NCBI RefSeq assembly: GCF_003751505.1
Contig: NZ_RJVB01000001.1
Location: 1,020,226-1,084,225, forward strand
Length of the DNA: 64,000 nucleotides
From: Erwinia sp. JUb26
GTDB lineage: Bacteria > Pseudomonadota > Gammaproteobacteria > Enterobacterales > Enterobacteriaceae
Direction: 5' to 3'
How positions within the stretch are numbered: the first letter of the stretch is position 1; the number at the start of each line of letters is the position of its first letter. The position numbers and the translations under genes were made by a program. The notes under the pieces are model-generated. The model searched no databases. It saw only the letters and a list, made by a program, of their open reading frames with translations, and was not told the origin of the DNA. Positions 50,157 through 60,839 of the stretch are shown in pieces.

Positions 50157-52871
50157 TCAGAATTTCAGCGTCACACCACCGCGCACGGTACGGCCTGGCG
50201 CAGGGATCGGAATGGTGTTCAGCGCATCGACGTAGTAACGGTCGGTCAGGTTATCCACCGACAGATCGAAGGTGGCGTTCTGGTTTAGTTTGTAGCTGGC
50301 GTAGAGATCGACCAGGGTGTAAGGCTTCCAGTCCGACGGCGCGATGGAGTACATACCTGAAACCTGCCCGAGCCCTTCGTCCGCACCCAGCCCCTCAACA
50401 AAACGGCTGCCGATGTAGCTAATACGTGTTCCTACAGTCAGATCGCTGTCCAGGAAGCGCGATCCCAGGTTTACCGTCACGGTATCTTTTGGCGGGACCT
50501 GCTGCTGCGCAAAGCTGTTGTAGAGGCCACCCGGCGCACAGCGGCTGGCGGCTGGATGTATTACGCCGTCTTTGGCGCAGAACATAATGTCGGTGTAGTG
50601 ATTCCACGCCACGCTGCCGAACACCCGCCCGCTGTCATACTGTGCGGACAGCTCAATGCCACGCATTTCTGCATAATCCAGATTCATGCGGCCCAGCTGG
50701 TAGTTTTCCCGTCCACTGGCCGTATAGCGTTTGATATTTCCGCGCGTGATGTAGTTGTCGATGTGGTTACTGAACCAGGCCCCGTGGAAACGCAGCTTAT
50801 CATCCGGCAGGAACACGCCATCCATCAGATAGTTAACACCGAACTCAAGGCTCTTGTTGCGTTCAGGCGCCACCGGATTATCCGCAGTGGGTACCGAGAA
50901 TGACGGACCGGTGATCGATTCAAAGATGCTTGGCGAACGCAGAACGCTGCCGTACTTACCATAAGCCTGGAAGCCATCCAGAGGCTCCACCATCAGACTG
51001 AATATCGGTGACCAGCCGTGATCTTTGCGTGTAAACGGCGATTCAAGCGTCGGGCTGCGGTCAAAGCTTTCAAAGGTGGAATAGCGCAGGTTTCCGCTCA
51101 GGGTCACCCAGTCGAGCGGCTTCACTTCCAGGGTGCTGAATCCGCTGTACTCTTTGCGCCAGCCAAAACGCGATCCGGACATGGTCGCTTCATCCACGCC
51201 GTCGGGCAATCCCACGTTTTCACGGGTAAATGAACCGCCGTACTGCCAGGTCACATCGGCAATATCACTGTAGAAACGTGAGGTGTTCGACGCGTTGCCG
51301 CCCCAGCGATTCGACGCCAGCCAGAAGTATTGCGGATACAGGGTGCCGCTGCTGTTAAACACCGAGTTAACTCGGTTATCCACGTCGGAATAGAAAGTAT
51401 CAACTTTGATATCAATCAGATTACTGTCTTCCGGCTTCCAGCTGTAGCGACCGGTCCATGTTGCCAGGTCGATGGTACTCAGCAATCCCTGATAGGGTTG
51501 CGAATTGAAGTAGCTCATCAGCTGCGAACCGAGAATATTGCCGTAGCGGGTCATATAGCGTGAGTAGCCCAGCTCAAACTTCTGGTTGTCCTGGAAACGG
51601 AAAGTGCCTTTCAGCAGCCATGACTCCGTATCGCGCGAGGTGTTTAATACCTCCTCGCCCGCACGGTATGCCGTCAGTGGATTACCGTCGGTGACGTTAA
51701 CCTCTCCGAATGGCCCGGTTGGGCCGGAAATCACCGCGTGAGCATCGTCTCCACCGCGTTTACCGGCAAAATAGTTGCCGTTATAACGCTGGGCGTAGGC
51801 GGCCAGCACATCCACCGCATCGGTGGTGCCAGCGATGGCGATGCTGCCGGAACCGCCGGTCGGCTTCAGCGCCGACGGGCGATTTGTCCCGGATGAATCA
51901 CCGAAGCCGCTCGGGAACTCATCCCAGCTGTAATAGGTGCCGAGGTTGGTCAGGCCGCCGGTGGTGCCCGGCGACGGCGCGCTGCGGCTGTTGGTGTTAA
52001 AGTTACCTTTGAGACGCACGCCAAAATCGTGGCCCGGCAGCAGGATATCCTTCACGCCGATGGTGCTCATTCGCACAATCCCGCCGACCGCGCCGGTAGA
52101 ATCGGCCCCCATGCTGGCCCCTTTCTCAATATCAACCGAGCCGATAAAGTCCGGGTCGATATAGGTGCGCGCCGTGGAGCCGTTATAGCCCTGATAAACG
52201 GTGGTTTCCTGGCTGGCGCCGTCAACCAGCACCGGTACACGCCCCTGCCCCTGCAGGCCGCGAATGTTAACGTCCACCGCGCCGGAGTTGCGGCCGTCAC
52301 CGTTCAGTACGCCCGGGATACCCGATAAAAAATCACCAACAGATGTGCCGCTAAAACGCTCAACCTGCTCGGCGGAGAGGTGGGCGCGAGAGCTGGCCCC
52401 CTGCCAGGGCGCATCGGCCGGATCGCTGCCCGCGCGGCTGGTGACGGTGATGGTGCCCAGCAGCAGCGAGTCGTCCGCCGCTGATGCAGACGCAGACGTG
52501 TTGGCCGCCGCACCGCCGTTAACCAGGGTGACGCTGTCGCTGTTCACAAACTGATAGGAAAGCCCGGAGCCTTGTAAAATGCGCCCCAGCGCCGCTTCCG
52601 ACGAGACGGCACCCTTGACGCCCGCCGACTGTTTGCCTGCGGCGAATTCCGGTGGATAGCTGACCTGTACGCCGGACTGGCGGCCAAATTCGGCAATCGC
52701 ACCGGAAAGGGAACCGGCCGGGATGTTGAAGGAGACTGGCGAAGTTTGCGCAAACGCACCCTGCTGCATCGACATCAGCGCCAGAGAGATCGCGCTGGTA
52801 CGGAACACGGCTGCCACCAGCCACTTTTTGCCGTTGCGCGAGTTCGCGCGTTTGCACTTCACAGACTTCAT
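50157..52871 (-). CDS. TonB-dependent haem/hemophore receptor with signalling domain
   Basis: A 904-residue outer-membrane receptor. After the signal peptide (ISLALMSMQQGAFAQ) comes a secretin/TonB N-terminal signalling domain (SFNIPAGSLSGAIAEFGRQS ... ALGRILQGSGLSYQFV), then a TonB-box-like TITVTSRAG, plug domain (NIRGLQGQGRVPVLVDGAS) and a 22-strand-type barrel ending TVRGGVTLKF. The signalling domain fits control of the upstream anti-sigma factor, as in HasR. An ATG at 52922 would add 17 residues. With the hemophilin-like gene it resembles the HphR position. Confidence 0.9.
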   Translation of the reverse strand: MKSVKCKRANSRNGKKWLVAAVFRTSAISLALMSMQQGAFAQTSPVSFNIPAGSLSGAIAEFGRQSGVQVSYPPEFAAGKQSAGVKGAVSSEAALGRILQGSGLSYQFVNSDSVTLVNGGAAANTSASASAADDSLLLGTITVTSRAGSDPADAPWQGASSRAHLSAEQVERFSGTSVGDFLSGIPGVLNGDGRNSGAVDVNIRGLQGQGRVPVLVDGASQETTVYQGYNGSTARTYIDPDFIGSVDIEKGASMGADSTGAVGGIVRMSTIGVKDILLPGHDFGVRLKGNFNTNSRSAPSPGTTGGLTNLGTYYSWDEFPSGFGDSSGTNRPSALKPTGGSGSIAIAGTTDAVDVLAAYAQRYNGNYFAGKRGGDDAHAVISGPTGPFGEVNVTDGNPLTAYRAGEEVLNTSRDTESWLLKGTFRFQDNQKFELGYSRYMTRYGNILGSQLMSYFNSQPYQGLLSTIDLATWTGRYSWKPEDSNLIDIKVDTFYSDVDNRVNSVFNSSGTLYPQYFWLASNRWGGNASNTSRFYSDIADVTWQYGGSFTRENVGLPDGVDEATMSGSRFGWRKEYSGFSTLEVKPLDWVTLSGNLRYSTFESFDRSPTLESPFTRKDHGWSPIFSLMVEPLDGFQAYGKYGSVLRSPSIFESITGPSFSVPTADNPVAPERNKSLEFGVNYLMDGVFLPDDKLRFHGAWFSNHIDNYITRGNIKRYTASGRENYQLGRMNLDYAEMRGIELSAQYDSGRVFGSVAWNHYTDIMFCAKDGVIHPAASRCAPGGLYNSFAQQQVPPKDTVTVNLGSRFLDSDLTVGTRISYIGSRFVEGLGADEGLGQVSGMYSIAPSDWKPYTLVDLYASYKLNQNATFDLSVDNLTDRYYVDALNTIPIPAPGRTVRGGVTLKF

Positions 52872-52990
52872 TTTGACCCCGCAGGCGTTATTAATCAGTA
52901 CGCTGGCTTTGCGGATTCGCATCCGAGCCAGTTCTTACTTAATAAAACGAACGAGAGTTGAGATTTTTCTGAGAAATTTTAAATTTTTTT

Positions 52991-53950
52991 TCAGACTGCG
53001 GAAATAATGGTCAACCAGGGGGTGATTTCGCGCACTTTTCCGGCGTAGGGTTGGATCACCGCCGCCAGCGCACGCTGCGGGTTGGCGAGGTTATACACAC
53101 CGCTGATACGCTGTTCGCCCAGCTCGCGGCTGGCAATCAGCACTTTACCCGGCACCCAGCGGGAAATGCGCGCTACCACGGCGGCCACCGTTTCACTTTC
53201 CGCCACCAGCATGCCGCTGCGCCAGGAGGCAAACTGCTGCGGATTGCGGGTGCCGCGTTCCACCAGACCGCCATCGCGATCCAGCGACAGCCAGCTGCCG
53301 GCGGTGACCGATTCGTTTAACGACAGCGACAGGCCAGGAGTGGCGACGTCCACCACGCCCTGTTCAACGGCAACGGTCAGCAGATCGGCATCGCGGCTGA
53401 GGTCAAAAGCCCCTTTCTGCGTCACCACCTGCATGCCTTCGACCACCGCGTTAAACGGCCGACGGGCGTCGTCGGCAACATTAAGCCAGGCCATTCCGTT
53501 CAGGAGTTCAATGCGGCGTTCATCGGCGGTGAAGCGGGAGGCAATAGCGCTGTTGGGGCCAAGGATAATTTCCGATCCATCCTCCAGCGGGATTTGCTGG
53601 ATTTCGCCGGTGGAGGTTAAATGACTGGCTTTCATCTGTAACAGCATGCCGGGTGCCAGCGCCAGACCGGTAGCGGCAGCCGCGACGGCAACGGAACCGC
53701 CCAGCACAAAGCGGCGGCGAGAAATTCCGACCGGCTGCGGCACTGTCTGGCTGCGGGCCTGTACTACCCTGCCGGTCATGCCGTGCAGATGGACGGCTTC
53801 TGCCCACACTGCCTCATGCTCTTTGCCGCGTGCGCGCCAGCGTTCGGCCAGTTCGCGCGCGGCCGGATTCCCCGGATCGCCGTGCAGACGAATGATCAGG
53901 TCGAAGGCTTCTTCAAACAGCTTTTCGTGTTGCGACATTTTCTCAGTCAT
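52991..53950 (-). CDS. FecR/HasS-like anti-sigma factor
   Basis: A 319-residue inner-membrane regulator. The N-terminal cytoplasmic DUF4880 domain (AFDLIIRLHGDPGNPAAREL ... WAEAVHLHG) is followed by a membrane segment with a twin-arginine-like lead (SRRRFVLGGSVAVAAAATGL) and the periplasmic FecR domain (IPLEDGSEIILGPNSAIASR). The C-terminal STN-like end should contact the receptor. It lies between sigma and receptor genes. Start alternatives are 53950 and 53938. Confidence 0.9.
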   Translation of the reverse strand: MTEKMSQHEKLFEEAFDLIIRLHGDPGNPAARELAERWRARGKEHEAVWAEAVHLHGMTGRVVQARSQTVPQPVGISRRRFVLGGSVAVAAAATGLALAPGMLLQMKASHLTSTGEIQQIPLEDGSEIILGPNSAIASRFTADERRIELLNGMAWLNVADDARRPFNAVVEGMQVVTQKGAFDLSRDADLLTVAVEQGVVDVATPGLSLSLNESVTAGSWLSLDRDGGLVERGTRNPQQFASWRSGMLVAESETVAAVVARISRWVPGKVLIASRELGEQRISGVYNLANPQRALAAVIQPYAGKVREITPWLTIISAV

Positions 53951-54040
53951 TATTGGCAAATTCCGGCAGCCTGGCGGCGACGGGAAGAAAAGGTAATTCA
54001 GATTATAGGGAATTACACGCGCTGTCGCTGTGCAAAGTCA

Positions 54041-54544
54041 TTAGTGCTTCGCATCATCATCCAGGGTGGTGCGTAAATGCTGGTAGGCGCGGCGGATCAG
54101 CGTCCAGGTATGCGACACCGATAAATCCAGCTCCTGTGCCACCTCAGCAATGGTCATATCCCCTAAGCGATAAAGCTCAAAGGCGCGCCGGGTCTGATCC
54201 GGCAGCGCCGTCAGCCCACGGTCAAGCACCGCCAGCTGCTGACGATCCGAGGTGACTCGCTCCGGATCGGGCGATTCATCCGGCAGCTCGCAGTAGGCCT
54301 CTTCCGACAGGTAGTCGATCGAGGCAATTTTCTCGCGGCGATAGAGATCCACCGACAGGCTGCGCGCCACCATATGCAGATAGGCACGTGGATTATCGTC
54401 CCGTTTTGGCGCTGCGGAACCTAAAATACGCAGAAACACATCCTGGGTTAAATCCGCAGCCACGTCGGGGCCGTGCCCGCGCTTCTGCAAAAAGCGTTGA
54501 ATTTCCTGAGCATGCTTATTAAACAGGCTTTTCAGGTTCCACAT
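54041..54544 (-). CDS. FecI/HasI-like ECF sigma factor
   Basis: A 167-residue ECF sigma factor. Region 2 contains DVAADLTQDVFLRILGSAA, region 4 contains MTIAEVAQELDLSVSHTWTL. The start at 54544 (MWNLKSLFNKHAQEIQRF) has a GAGG site upstream; a longer frame is Cys-rich and unlike the family. It should transcribe the receptor operon when haem-loaded hemophore occupies the receptor. Confidence 0.93.
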   Translation of the reverse strand: MWNLKSLFNKHAQEIQRFLQKRGHGPDVAADLTQDVFLRILGSAAPKRDDNPRAYLHMVARSLSVDLYRREKIASIDYLSEEAYCELPDESPDPERVTSDRQQLAVLDRGLTALPDQTRRAFELYRLGDMTIAEVAQELDLSVSHTWTLIRRAYQHLRTTLDDDAKH

Positions 54545-54755
54545 CAACCAAACCTCGCAGTAACACTCTGGATAACAGCGATCTTTACTGCAGTGCTGTG
54601 TTTCCCAGCAGGGATGGCCGCTAAAAGCCTGTGCGGCCAAATATGTAAAACGTGAACGTTTATCCGGCAAAAGCGCAGTGGGCAAGGCCTTATCGCTATT
54701 GGCTGGCAGCAACGTCAACGAAGTGTGTTTAGAATATATAAAATTTGAAACAGAT

Positions 54756-54774
54756 GGTAATGATTTTCATTTGT
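54756..54774 (-). promoter_or_regulatory. Possible Fur box of the ECF sigma gene
   Basis: GGTAATGATTTTCATTTGT keeps TAATGAT and TCATT at the spacing of the Fur consensus, with six mismatches overall. Fur control of FecI-type sigma genes is usual. Confidence 0.55.
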
Positions 54775-54844
54775 ATTTTTATTAAGATTTTCGATATCAA
54801 ACCTTAATTATTACGGGGATTTAACACATTGGAGGGAAGGTGAA

Positions 54845-54868
54845 AACCCACCGGTTTCCCGGCGGGTT
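54845..54868 (-). terminator. Terminator of the TIM-barrel gene
   Basis: On the minus strand AACCCGCCGG and CCGGTGGGTT form a 10 bp stem (one G-U pair) closed by a GAAA tetraloop, followed by a short U/C tail. It ends the sugar operon. Confidence 0.85.
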
Positions 54869-54881
54869 GATATTCTGAGGA

Positions 54882-55874
54882 TTATTCTTCGATCGATGAG
54901 AGCAGCGCGTTCTGAATAATGCGCTGGGCCTGCATCGCATCCTGGCGCGACTGGGCTTCCTGCAATGCCGGGATATCCAGCTTATCCAGCGCGCGGTAGA
55001 TGTGCTTGAGGAAGCGGATCGACAGGCGTGCCGCTTCAACGTTGTCTTCGCGGAACGGGAACTGATCCAGCTGCCAGACGCCGTCCCAGTTGTTGATCTT
55101 CAGCACGTAGAAGAACTCGAAGATCTCCGTCATATGCACGGTACCCACCACCAGGTCATCGTCCCAGCCGCGCAGGTTGTCGTTAACGTCCATACCAAAC
55201 AGGCGGCCACGATCGATAATCAGCTGGGCGGAGTCCGCCGGGGATTCGCCGCCGAACAGCGCATGGCCGAAGTCCAGCAGGATGCCGACGTTGTCCAGGC
55301 CTATTTCATCGATGCCCAGCAGGGTGCGCGCCGCCGAATCCCAGGTCATTTTCACGCGCGGCTCGCGCGGCTTGTATTCGATGGCAAATTTCACGTCCGG
55401 GTTGGCCGCCGCCAGCTCGCGCATCCCATCTACCGCCAGCTTCCACAGCTGCTTGTGATCGACCTGGAACGGATAGTCCCAACCGTCCTGGCCCGGCCAG
55501 ACTTTCACGTAGCTGGCACCCAGCTCACGCACCACGTCTGCCGCTTCGTTCATCAGCTTCAGCGCATCCGCACGCGCCACCGGGTCCGGGTTGGTGAAGG
55601 CCCCGCGCGACCACTTGCGCAGGTAAATCTCCGGGGTGATGCCGATCGCTTTCAGTCCGGCATCGGCCAGCGCCTCTTTTACCTGGCTGATGGTGACGCC
55701 CGGCGAGAAGGGATACGGTACATCCACGTAGGAGAGATCGCCGACCTCTTTTGCCGCTTTGATCTGCTCCAGGGTGCTGAGCGCCGGGCCGTAACCGTCT
55801 ACCGCGTAACGGTCAACGTAGTTCGCAAAATGCCAGAGGCCAGCGCCAAATTTCGGGTAGTTGTAGGTTGTCAT
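54882..55874 (-). CDS. Xylose-isomerase-like TIM-barrel protein (sugar isomerase/epimerase)
   Basis: A 330-residue protein of the AP endonuclease 2/xylose isomerase-like TIM-barrel fold. Likely metal ligands are in [39 protein letters not shown] and HMTEIFEFF. It is encoded 182 bp downstream of a ribose-type ABC transporter on the same strand, so it probably interconverts the imported sugar or polyol. The exact substrate is not evident. Confidence 0.8.
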   Translation of the reverse strand: MTTYNYPKFGAGLWHFANYVDRYAVDGYGPALSTLEQIKAAKEVGDLSYVDVPYPFSPGVTISQVKEALADAGLKAIGITPEIYLRKWSRGAFTNPDPVARADALKLMNEAADVVRELGASYVKVWPGQDGWDYPFQVDHKQLWKLAVDGMRELAAANPDVKFAIEYKPREPRVKMTWDSAARTLLGIDEIGLDNVGILLDFGHALFGGESPADSAQLIIDRGRLFGMDVNDNLRGWDDDLVVGTVHMTEIFEFFYVLKINNWDGVWQLDQFPFREDNVEAARLSIRFLKHIYRALDKLDIPALQEAQSRQDAMQAQRIIQNALLSSIEE

Positions 55875-55935
55875 AATGGGTCTTCTCCATGCTGAATATC
55901 ACGCAGCCGGGGCTGCAAGGTTGTCAATTTACTGG

Positions 55936-55972
55936 CCGGGCGGCTGCGGATTAACCTGCCGCTGCCGCCCGG
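55936..55972. repeat. GC-rich hairpin between TIM-barrel and permease genes
   Basis: Arms CCGGGCGGCTGCGG and CCGCTGCCGCCCGG pair over 14 bp with one mismatch around a 9-base loop. Without a U-run it looks like a REP-type mRNA stabiliser or processing site within the sugar operon. Confidence 0.6.
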
Positions 55973-56056
55973 GGGTGAATGCGTGGGCCAGCCTCAGGCC
56001 GACCCGGATAAAACGTGGGCGGCAGTCGGGCCGCCCGGGGTAAACGTCGGCGCGTG

Positions 56057-57166
56057 TCAGGCCGCCCGACTGGCTTCGGCCTCAACCAGCAGCGCCTTCT
56101 GCGCCACCACCGCCGCCTTCTGCTGCATCCGGCTCTGCATCTGATCGATAATCACCGCAATGATGATCACGATGCCTTTAATCACCATTTGCCAGAATTC
56201 GCTGACGCCCATCATGATCAGCCCGTCGGCGAGGAAGCCGATAACAAAGGCGCCGATCAGCGTGCCGAGGATGGTGCCGCGCCCGCCCGCCAGCGAGGTG
56301 CCACCGAGCACCACGGCGGCAATGGCGTTCATTTCAAAGGCGGTACCGTTTGCCGGGTGGGCAGCCACCAGCTGCGAGGACACCACGATGCCCGCAATCG
56401 CCGCGCAAAGGCCGGAGATGGCATAGACGCAGATCTTCACGCGTTTCACCCGCACGCCGGAGAGTTCGGCGGCGCGTTCGTTATCGCCTATCGCATAGAC
56501 CTGGCGGCCAAAAGGCAGGCGGCGGGCGACGTAGGCAATCACCAGCGCCAGCAGCACCATCATCCAGATCGCCCAAGGCAGGCCGAGGAAGTAGCCGGAG
56601 CCGATCTTGTCAAAGCCGGTATTGCCGAGCTGCGGATTGCCCTGCAGCCCGGGGAACGTTTCGCCCCCCGAGGTGAGCATCGCCGCCCCGCGCAGGATAT
56701 ACATGGTGCCCAGCGTGCAGATAAACGGCGCCACGCTATAGCGGGTGATGATCCAGCCGTTCGCCGCACCGATCAGCCCGCCGATCAGCAGCACCAGCGG
56801 CACGACCACCCAGACGCTGGGGAAAATCGCGATGCCGAAGGCGGGCAGCACGATGCCTTTGGTGATCAGCCAGCCCGCAATCATCCCGCACAGCCCCAGC
56901 GTGGCACCGATCGACAGGTCAATCCCGGCGGTAATAATCACGAAGGTGATGCCCAGCGCCAGGAAGGCGTTGATGGCGATATGTTTAACCATGATCACCA
57001 TGCTGCCGACGGCGAGGAAGTCCGGCACGGTGATGGCAAAGAATCCAACGATTAAAATCAGGGCAATAAAGGTGCGCATTTTTAACAGCAGCAGGATCAA
57101 TCCCTCCCGCGAGTTAAAGGCTTTCATCGCAGGCGCGGACTGCGCTTTCCCGGAAAGTTGTGTCAT
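56057..57166 (-). CDS. Ribose-type sugar ABC transporter permease
   Basis: A 369-residue RbsC/XylH-like permease with eight to ten helices (TFIALILIVGFFAITVPDFL, NAFLALGITFVIITAGIDLS) and the family motif SIGATLGLCGMIAGWL plus NGTAFEMNAIAAVVLGGTSL. The start at 57166 (MTQLSGKAQS) lies 1 bp after the ATPase stop; an earlier frame start would overlap it. Confidence 0.92.
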   Translation of the reverse strand: MTQLSGKAQSAPAMKAFNSREGLILLLLKMRTFIALILIVGFFAITVPDFLAVGSMVIMVKHIAINAFLALGITFVIITAGIDLSIGATLGLCGMIAGWLITKGIVLPAFGIAIFPSVWVVVPLVLLIGGLIGAANGWIITRYSVAPFICTLGTMYILRGAAMLTSGGETFPGLQGNPQLGNTGFDKIGSGYFLGLPWAIWMMVLLALVIAYVARRLPFGRQVYAIGDNERAAELSGVRVKRVKICVYAISGLCAAIAGIVVSSQLVAAHPANGTAFEMNAIAAVVLGGTSLAGGRGTILGTLIGAFVIGFLADGLIMMGVSEFWQMVIKGIVIIIAVIIDQMQSRMQQKAAVVAQKALLVEAEASRAA

Positions 57167-57167
57167 G

Positions 57168-58688
57168 TCAGAACCCCTGTGCACTTGCTTTCACCAGCGC
57201 GGATTCTTCTGCCGCCGCGCGTGGAATATCGGCGGTCAGCTTGCCGCCGGACATCACCAGAATACGGTCGGAGACCGCCATAATTTCTTTCAGATCCGAG
57301 GTGGAAAACAGCACCGCAATCCCCTGCTCTGACAGCTTAACCATCATGCGGAACACGTCGGCCTTCGCCCCGATATCAATGCCCCGGCTGGGTTCATCCA
57401 GCAGCAGCAGGCGCGGATTGGTTAACAGCGATCGGCCAATTACCACCTTCTGCTGGTTGCCGCCGCTCAGCGCGTTGATCGCCACCTCCGGCGAGGAGAT
57501 TTTGATCGACAGATTGCTGACCGTGCTGCTGACCACCGCCATTTCCTGTTTGTGAGAGATGGCAAACCGGTGCTCCAGCCGCTGCCACAGGCTGGCAATG
57601 GTCAGGTTGCTGGCCACCGAGGAGATGGGAAAAATACCGGTACGCTTGCGGTCTTCCGGCACCAGACTCATGCCCATCCGGATGCGGTCGGCGGTCGACA
57701 GCCGCTGCGGCACAGGTTTGCTGTCCAGCCACAGTTTGCCGAGATACGACGGCTGGGTACCGAGCAGGCATTCGAACAGCTCGGTGCGCCCCGCCCCCAT
57801 CAGGCCGTAAATGCCGACGATTTCCCCGGCACGTACGCTGAACGAGACGTCGTTGACCACCGCGTTACCGGCGGGGCCGACGCAGGTGATGTTTTCCGCC
57901 TCCAGCACCGTCGCGCCGAACTGGCGATCGGGGGTCAGGAAGCTGCTGACCGGCTCGCTGCCGAGCATTTCACGCACGATCCACGGCACGTCGATGTCGC
58001 TGACCTGCGCTTCCGCCTGAAAGCGGCCGTCGCGCAGGATGGTGATGGTGTCGCCAATCGCCATCAGTTCTTCCAGACGGTGCGAAATATAGATAATCGA
58101 CACGCCCTGACGGGTCAGTTCACGGATCACCCGGAAGAGGATCTCCACCTCGGTTTTACTCAGCGCCGAGGTCGGCTCGTCGAGGATCAGAATGTCGGTG
58201 TTTTCCGCCAGCGCCTTGGCGATCTCCACCAGCTGCTGCTGGCCGACCTTGAGATTAGCCACCAGCTCACGCGGCGAAATCGCCTGATCGAGCCGCTGCA
58301 TCAGTGCCGCCGTGCGCGCCTCCTGCGCCTTTTCATCGATCGGCTGTACGCCTTTTTGCAGCTCGCGGCCAAGAAAAATATTTTCCGCCACCGACAGGTT
58401 TTCAAACAGGTTCAGTTCCTGGTGCACCATGCCAATCCCCAGCTTTGACGCCGCGCGGGTGCTGCTGAGCTGCACCTGCTTGCCGTTGAGCCAGATCTCA
58501 CCGCTGGTCGGCTGCTGCACGCCGGCGAGGATTTTCATCAGCGTGGATTTACCGGCACCGTTTTCGCCGATGATCACGTTGACCTTGCCGCGCCAGACGC
58601 GGTAGTCGACGTTGTCCAGCGCCAGCGTGCCGGGGAACAGCATGGATACCGCGCGGGTGTGCAGAATAATCGGATCGCTCTGGCTCAT
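57168..58688 (-). CDS. Ribose-type sugar ABC transporter ATPase (tandem domains)
   Basis: A 506-residue duplicated ATPase of the RbsA/XylG kind. Domain 1 has Walker A GENGAGKSTLMKIL and Walker B ILILDEPTSAL; domain 2 has the degenerate nucleotide loop GLMGAGRTELFECL, signature ALSGGNQQKVVIGR and LLLLDEPSRGIDIG. Its start overlaps the DUF2291 stop by one base (TAATG). Confidence 0.94.
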   Translation of the reverse strand: MSQSDPIILHTRAVSMLFPGTLALDNVDYRVWRGKVNVIIGENGAGKSTLMKILAGVQQPTSGEIWLNGKQVQLSSTRAASKLGIGMVHQELNLFENLSVAENIFLGRELQKGVQPIDEKAQEARTAALMQRLDQAISPRELVANLKVGQQQLVEIAKALAENTDILILDEPTSALSKTEVEILFRVIRELTRQGVSIIYISHRLEELMAIGDTITILRDGRFQAEAQVSDIDVPWIVREMLGSEPVSSFLTPDRQFGATVLEAENITCVGPAGNAVVNDVSFSVRAGEIVGIYGLMGAGRTELFECLLGTQPSYLGKLWLDSKPVPQRLSTADRIRMGMSLVPEDRKRTGIFPISSVASNLTIASLWQRLEHRFAISHKQEMAVVSSTVSNLSIKISSPEVAINALSGGNQQKVVIGRSLLTNPRLLLLDEPSRGIDIGAKADVFRMMVKLSEQGIAVLFSTSDLKEIMAVSDRILVMSGGKLTADIPRAAAEESALVKASAQGF

Positions 58689-59299
58689 TACGGCTGCTCC
58701 TGCTTGATCACCACGGCGACCGCATCCTCAATCCGCTGCGGCTGCAGGGTCACGGCCAGCGTCAGCTGAACGGGTTTGCCCACCCAGCTGCCGTCGATCT
58801 TCGGCAGCTGCTGAACGTTATGCTGGTTCAGCGCTTTGGTCAGCCTGGCGAACTGCACCTGGTTGGTGAATTCTTCAAATTTGAATCCGGCCGCATCGCG
58901 AATGGCGTTGCTGCGGATCACCGGGCCGATAGCGACCGGCACCGATTCGCCGTTAATGGTCACCGTCAACAGGCGTTCCCGGTCGGCAGCATCGCTAACC
59001 GCGGTGACCGTTCCGGCAGCCTGCACAAAGACGCTGCTGCTGGTCTCCGCCTTCAGCGCGGCGCCTTTATTCTTCATGTCATTCCAGGTGAGGGCGCGCT
59101 CCTGCGCCCCTTTCAGTACCCTGCTGTCCCAGTTCTCCTGCGCGATCTGCTGCGGGGTCTGACTGCTAAAGCTGGCTTTCGCTGCCGGATCCTTTGGCAG
59201 GATGGGCTGACCGTTTTCATCAAGGTCGACCACCGTGCAGCCGCTGAGCAGCACGCTGGCACCCAGCAGAACGGCGAGCGGAAGTTTCGTCACCATCAT
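58688..59299 (-). CDS. DUF2291 lipoprotein of a sugar transporter operon
   Basis: A 203-residue lipoprotein (LLGASVLLSGC). It matches the DUF2291 pattern by length, position between binding protein and ATPase, and stretches such as NMKNKGAALKAETSSSVFVQ and RSNAIRDAAGFKFEEFTNQV. The function of this family is unknown; conserved linkage suggests an accessory of the transporter. Two adjacent ATG codons are possible starts. Confidence 0.82.
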   Translation of the reverse strand: MMVTKLPLAVLLGASVLLSGCTVVDLDENGQPILPKDPAAKASFSSQTPQQIAQENWDSRVLKGAQERALTWNDMKNKGAALKAETSSSVFVQAAGTVTAVSDAADRERLLTVTINGESVPVAIGPVIRSNAIRDAAGFKFEEFTNQVQFARLTKALNQHNVQQLPKIDGSWVGKPVQLTLAVTLQPQRIEDAVAVVIKQEQP

Positions 59300-59310
59300 C
59301 GGCTCCCGGA

Positions 59311-60255
<945 letters not shown>

Positions 60256-60616
60256 TTATCTCCGCTGTGAATAATTATTCGAGCATGATTTATTATTCAA
60301 CCACTATTATTTATTGCGCCTTTTTTGTCCAAACAATCCGTACGGAAAAGCGAGCGGGATCACAATCTGTGTTTAAATTTATTACTAATGAGTAGGTTTA
60401 TTTAAATTTAAGCTTATATTTCAATGTAATGATGGATTTAACAAAAGATAATCAATGTGGTTTGCTGCGGTTCTTCGTGGCTTGCGAACGGCAAACGCCC
60501 TGCGGTATCCGGGCAGGCCACCTGAAGGAAACGGAGGGTGTTTGAGTTACAGATGCAGATAAAGGTGATGTGCAGGTGAAGATGCTGATGCTGATAAAGG
60601 TGATGCACGGGTGAAG

Positions 60617-60748
<132 letters not shown>

Positions 60749-60796
60749 ATTTTTTATAAAAAAGTTACAAAGTTTAGATGCCGTTTAGATAAAAAT

Positions 60797-60815
60797 GAGA
60801 ATAATTATCATCACC
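60797..60815 (+). promoter_or_regulatory. Fur-like box upstream of the orphan binding protein
   Basis: GAGAATAATTATCATCACC matches 14 of 19 consensus positions and lies 24 bp before the start codon. Confidence 0.7.
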
Positions 60816-60839
60816 TTTTTATTCTGAGTCTTTCCGAAT

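Larger units (their letters stand above)
54545..54881. other. Intergenic region with sigma-factor promoter and downstream terminator
   Basis: This 337 bp region is AT-rich at 54720-54840. It contains a Fur-like box (54756) and the terminator of the convergent-side TIM-barrel gene (54845-54868). No gene is seen. Confidence 0.65.
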
